This document shows positions 61,654 to 64,000 of a stretch of DNA of 64,000 bases, in pieces. Where the stretch lies: assembly GCA_016722065.1 (NCBI GenBank), contig JADKGX010000005.1:1-64000 (forward strand), given 5' to 3'. Made by a program: the position numbers and the translations under genes. Source of the stretch: Planctomycetota bacterium (lineage in GTDB: Bacteria > Planctomycetota > UBA8742 > UBA2392). The notes beneath the pieces were generated by a model. The model had not been told where the DNA came from and searched no databases. It saw only the letters and a program-made list of their open reading frames with translations. Each line of letters begins with the position of its first letter. Positions within the stretch are counted from its first letter, which is position 1.

Positions 61654-62838
61654 GTGGCAACCGAAGGAACATCGCAATCGCAGGCGGAACTTGCCGAGCG
61701 CAAGCAGGAGCTTGAGGAGGAGCTGGAAGCCTACACGCAGAAGGGCATTGTCAGCCCCAGCCTGCTCAAGTTCGCCCGCTGGTTTTCGCGTGGCCTGTGG
61801 TTCGCCCTCAGTGCGTTGCTGGTGATCACGATCTACGACAGCTGGGGCAAGATTCCGCGCACCGATTACGATGCGGCAGTCAAGAGTGCCAGGGATTGGG
61901 CCGACCGTGCCAAGAAGGCCGAATCAGCCCTGGCGGAAGCCGCCGGTGGCATGGTGCTGATTGAGGCAGAGGCTGACCGGCGCGGGATCGACACCCGTGG
62001 CAAGGGCTCGCTGGTTGTTGCCAACGAAGTCATCGGCGCCGGCCGCACAGACCAGGAGCGCGCTGATGCCGCGCGCAACGGACCAGAGGGCGCCGACGCA
62101 GCCGCCAGGCGCGCGCGCAATCTGGTGCAGCGGGCCTGGGGCGAAATCGCCTATGCCCAGCACTGGCGCCAGGCTTTGCAGCGGGCCGAACCCGGGGCCC
62201 ACGGCAACGACCCGCGCGGTGCAGCGCTTGATTTGATTTCGCAGGCAGCCACGGCACCGGCGGCGCAAAGATTTGAACTGCTGCGCGAACTGGCGGATTT
62301 CGGGGCAGAGGCCGTGGGCGGGGCAGCCCGGGGCCTGCTGGCTGGCACCGATAACGGGCCAAAGGTCGTTGCGGCGATGGTGGTGGCAAGGCTGGGCCAG
62401 GCAGCAGATGTAAGCCTGCTGGACAAAGTGGCGGCCGAGTTGCCCGCCGGCAATGCGCAGCGGGAGGTGTATTTTGCGGCCAGCGTGTTGGACCGCGACA
62501 GTGGCCAGCAGTCCGAGGTGCCGGCTACGACAGGCGCCGGGACCGAGTTGGCAGAGTACCAGTTGCGATTTGCGCTGCGCGGTTTCAATGCGCGCCAAAG
62601 CCTGCTGCAGGAAGCCTACAAGTCCGCAGACGAAGCCCAACGGCTTGATCTTATGGCGCTGCTGGCCGAAACCGGCGGCGTGATGGAAGAAGAGATGATG
62701 AAAACCGTGGCCAGCAGTAACCGGCCCGGGGCGGAAAGAATTCTGGCGGTTCGCTGGTTGAAGGCCAACCAGCTTGCGCCGGATCTGTTGAAGACATTGT
62801 CACAGGGCCAGGGCCCGGTGGCCCAGGAAGCAAAGTAG
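61654..62838 (+). CDS. Membrane-anchored helical protein of the MoxR/DUF58 cluster
   Basis: A 394-residue protein with a GTG start. A charged coiled segment ('AELAERKQELEEELEAY') is followed by one membrane segment ('GLWFALSALLVITIYDSW', about 46-63). The long remainder, presumably periplasmic, is helical with HEAT-like pairs ('APAAQRFELLRELADFGAEAVGGAARGLLAG', 'GPKVVAAMVVARLGQ', 'AERILAVRWLKANQL'). It has no known family that I recognise. Its place between MoxR and DUF58 suggests it links the ATPase complex to the membrane, an inference from position. Confidence 0.78.
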   Translation: MATEGTSQSQAELAERKQELEEELEAYTQKGIVSPSLLKFARWFSRGLWFALSALLVITIYDSWGKIPRTDYDAAVKSARDWADRAKKAESALAEAAGGMVLIEAEADRRGIDTRGKGSLVVANEVIGAGRTDQERADAARNGPEGADAAARRARNLVQRAWGEIAYAQHWRQALQRAEPGAHGNDPRGAALDLISQAATAPAAQRFELLRELADFGAEAVGGAARGLLAGTDNGPKVVAAMVVARLGQAADVSLLDKVAAELPAGNAQREVYFAASVLDRDSGQQSEVPATTGAGTELAEYQLRFALRGFNARQSLLQEAYKSADEAQRLDLMALLAETGGVMEEEMMKTVASSNRPGAERILAVRWLKANQLAPDLLKTLSQGQGPVAQEAK

Positions 62839-62880
62839 AAGAAGCAGGCAGCAAACAGTGGCACAACCCGCACGAGGCAT

Positions 62881-63783
62881 ATGGCAGAGGCATACCAGAA
62901 ATTTCTAGACCCTGCGGTGCTGAACGATATCCGGCACCTCGAAGTCACCGCGCGCAACGTGGTGGAGGGTTTCATTTCGGGCCTGCACAAGTCGCCCTAC
63001 AAGGGCTTCAGCGTGGAGTTCGCCCAGCACCGCGAATACGTGCCCGGCGACGACCTGCGCTACCTGGACTGGAAGGCTTACGCCAAGTCCGACAAGTACT
63101 ACATCAAGGAATATGAGGAAGAGACGAACTTCCGCGCCGTGATCGTGCTGGATACCAGCGAAAGCATGCGCTATCAGTCCGGCGAGAACATGAGCAAGCT
63201 GGATTACGGCCGCTTTATGGCCGCCAGCCTGGCCTACCTGATTCAGCGCCAGAGTGACGCCGCCGGCCTGGCCCTGTTTGACGAAAAGCTGTACGACTTC
63301 GTGCAGCCGGCCACCAGCCATGCCAGCTTGATGCGCATGCTGGCAAGCATGAGCAACCGCAAGCCCGAAAAGAAAACCAACATCGGCGACGTGCTGACCG
63401 ACGTTGCCCAGCGTTCCGGTCGGCGGTCGTTGATTGTCTTGATCAGCGACTTGTTCGACAAAGTCGATCACCTTCGCAAGGGCCTGGAACACCTGGCCGC
63501 ACGCAAGCACGACATGATTGTCTTCAACCTGATGGACCACCAGGAGCGGGACTTCAACTTTGACCGGTTGACCCAGTTCGTGGGCATGGAAGAAATGCCG
63601 CAGTTGCTGGTAGACCCCAAGTCGCTGCGCAAGGCCTACCTGGAAGAAGTAGCCACATTTACGGCCGAAACCCGCCGCGCGTGCCTGCGCTCGCGTGCCG
63701 ATTTTACGCCGATTGATACCGAAATGCCGCTGGGGGTAACGCTTCAGGCCTACCTGGCGAAACGGATGGGACGTAGGGGATAA
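62881..63783 (+). CDS. DUF58 domain protein (BatD/MoxR-associated vWA-like)
   Basis: A 300-residue protein of the DUF58 family, which is usually encoded beside moxR. Early motifs are 'GFISGLHKSPYKGFSVEFAQHREYVPGDDLRYLDWKAYAKSD' (shown in two parts: residues about 31-50 and 51-72). A degenerate vWA fold follows with 'VLDTSESM' as MIDAS-like loop, 'SDAAGLALFD' and 'LIVLISDLFD'. No membrane segment is present. It starts 42 bp after the preceding gene and precedes the BatA-like gene by 53 bp. DUF58 proteins are thought to work with MoxR and Bat proteins in envelope-stress tolerance; mechanism unproven. Confidence 0.93.
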   Translation: MAEAYQKFLDPAVLNDIRHLEVTARNVVEGFISGLHKSPYKGFSVEFAQHREYVPGDDLRYLDWKAYAKSDKYYIKEYEEETNFRAVIVLDTSESMRYQSGENMSKLDYGRFMAASLAYLIQRQSDAAGLALFDEKLYDFVQPATSHASLMRMLASMSNRKPEKKTNIGDVLTDVAQRSGRRSLIVLISDLFDKVDHLRKGLEHLAARKHDMIVFNLMDHQERDFNFDRLTQFVGMEEMPQLLVDPKSLRKAYLEEVATFTAETRRACLRSRADFTPIDTEMPLGVTLQAYLAKRMGRRG

Positions 63784-63836
63784 CGGCCGTAACACGAATC
63801 ACGCAGCACAAGCCATGAAGTAGAGAACCGCAAACT

Positions 63837-64000
63837 ATGCCCACCTGGTTGATCTGGACACTTGGCCTTGGCGTGCCGCTCACAGCGGCTGCGGTGCCAA
63901 TCATTATTCACCTGATCAACCTGACTCGCTATCGCCGCGTCGAATGGGCGGCGATGGAGTTTCTTCTGAACGCCTACCGTCGCACGCGCAAGCGCATGCA
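63837..64000 (+). CDS. BatA-like protein, N-terminal part
   Basis: Runs off the right edge after 54 codons. It begins 'MPTWLIWTLGLGVPLTAAAV' then 'PIIIHLINLTRYRRVEWAAM', the N-terminal membrane helix and 'IHLLN...RRVEW' motif of the aerotolerance regulator N-domain (PF07584-like). Such proteins normally continue with a vWA or GATase-like region and a second membrane helix. It completes the MoxR-DUF58-Bat arrangement. Confidence 0.88.
   Translation, partial: MPTWLIWTLGLGVPLTAAAVPIIIHLINLTRYRRVEWAAMEFLLNAYRRTRKRM

Overview
The window is a GC-rich, densely packed bacterial chromosome segment with about 50 protein genes and one tRNA. It shows no phage, insertion sequence, CRISPR array or rRNA. 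Peptidoglycan genes (murF, mraY) together with a lipopolysaccharide heptosyltransferase (waaF) imply a Gram-negative-type envelope. Large secreted HEAT-repeat, PQQ-propeller and von Willebrand A (vWA) proteins, MoxR ATPases, a Ser/Thr kinase with a transmembrane segment and a multi-PDZ protease together suggest a Planctomycetota-like (PVC) genome. That assignment is inferred from gene content only.

Layout. 1-1628: end of murF and mraY. 1635-7003, minus strand: a small anchored protein, a zinc-ribbon coiled-coil protein, and the dnaG-rpoD macromolecular-synthesis pair with a terminator and a probable promoter. 7276-7475: tRNA-Glu(CTC) with promoter and hairpin. 7549-9854: nucleotidyltransferase, truncated haemoglobin with a C-terminal extension, PLP dehydratase. 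9861-15330: membrane Ser/Thr kinase and a secreted protease with an active and a decayed trypsin-like domain. 15423-17146: histidine phosphatase, anchored protein, enoyl-CoA hydratase. 17237-22396: secreted vWA protein, an unrecognised protein and a HEAT protein. 22433-29648: waaF, MerR, SurA-like protein, mfd, UPF0158-like acidic-tail protein, queC. 29697-34200: two tandem secreted vWA proteins divergent from a MoxR ATPase. 34241-39953, minus strand: probable operon asnS - degenerate HAD - gatB - NUDIX - membrane protein - metallophosphoesterase. 40018-43649: large membrane vWA protein overlapping pdxA. 43746-46379: glycine-rich surface lipoprotein broken by two compensating frameshifts. 46430-55388: DinB protein, thiC, cation/proton antiporter, ATP-grasp ligase, two tandem DinB-like paralogues, small membrane protein, rsmB, methyltransferase. 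55525-64000: HEAT protein, PQQ-like protein, MoxR, membrane helical protein, DUF58, start of a BatA-like protein.

The recurring theme is MoxR plus vWA. Two MoxR ATPases, four vWA proteins, a DUF58 protein and the start of a BatA-like protein lie in 64 kb, and several carry HEAT-like helical repeats. The most coherent module is at the right end: secreted HEAT and PQQ proteins followed by MoxR, a membrane-anchored helical protein, DUF58 and BatA. The second is the tandem vWA pair divergent from MoxR at 29.7-34.2 kb. How these cooperate is inference. Starts were chosen by homology, signal peptides and Shine-Dalgarno (SD) sites; GTG and TTG starts are common here.
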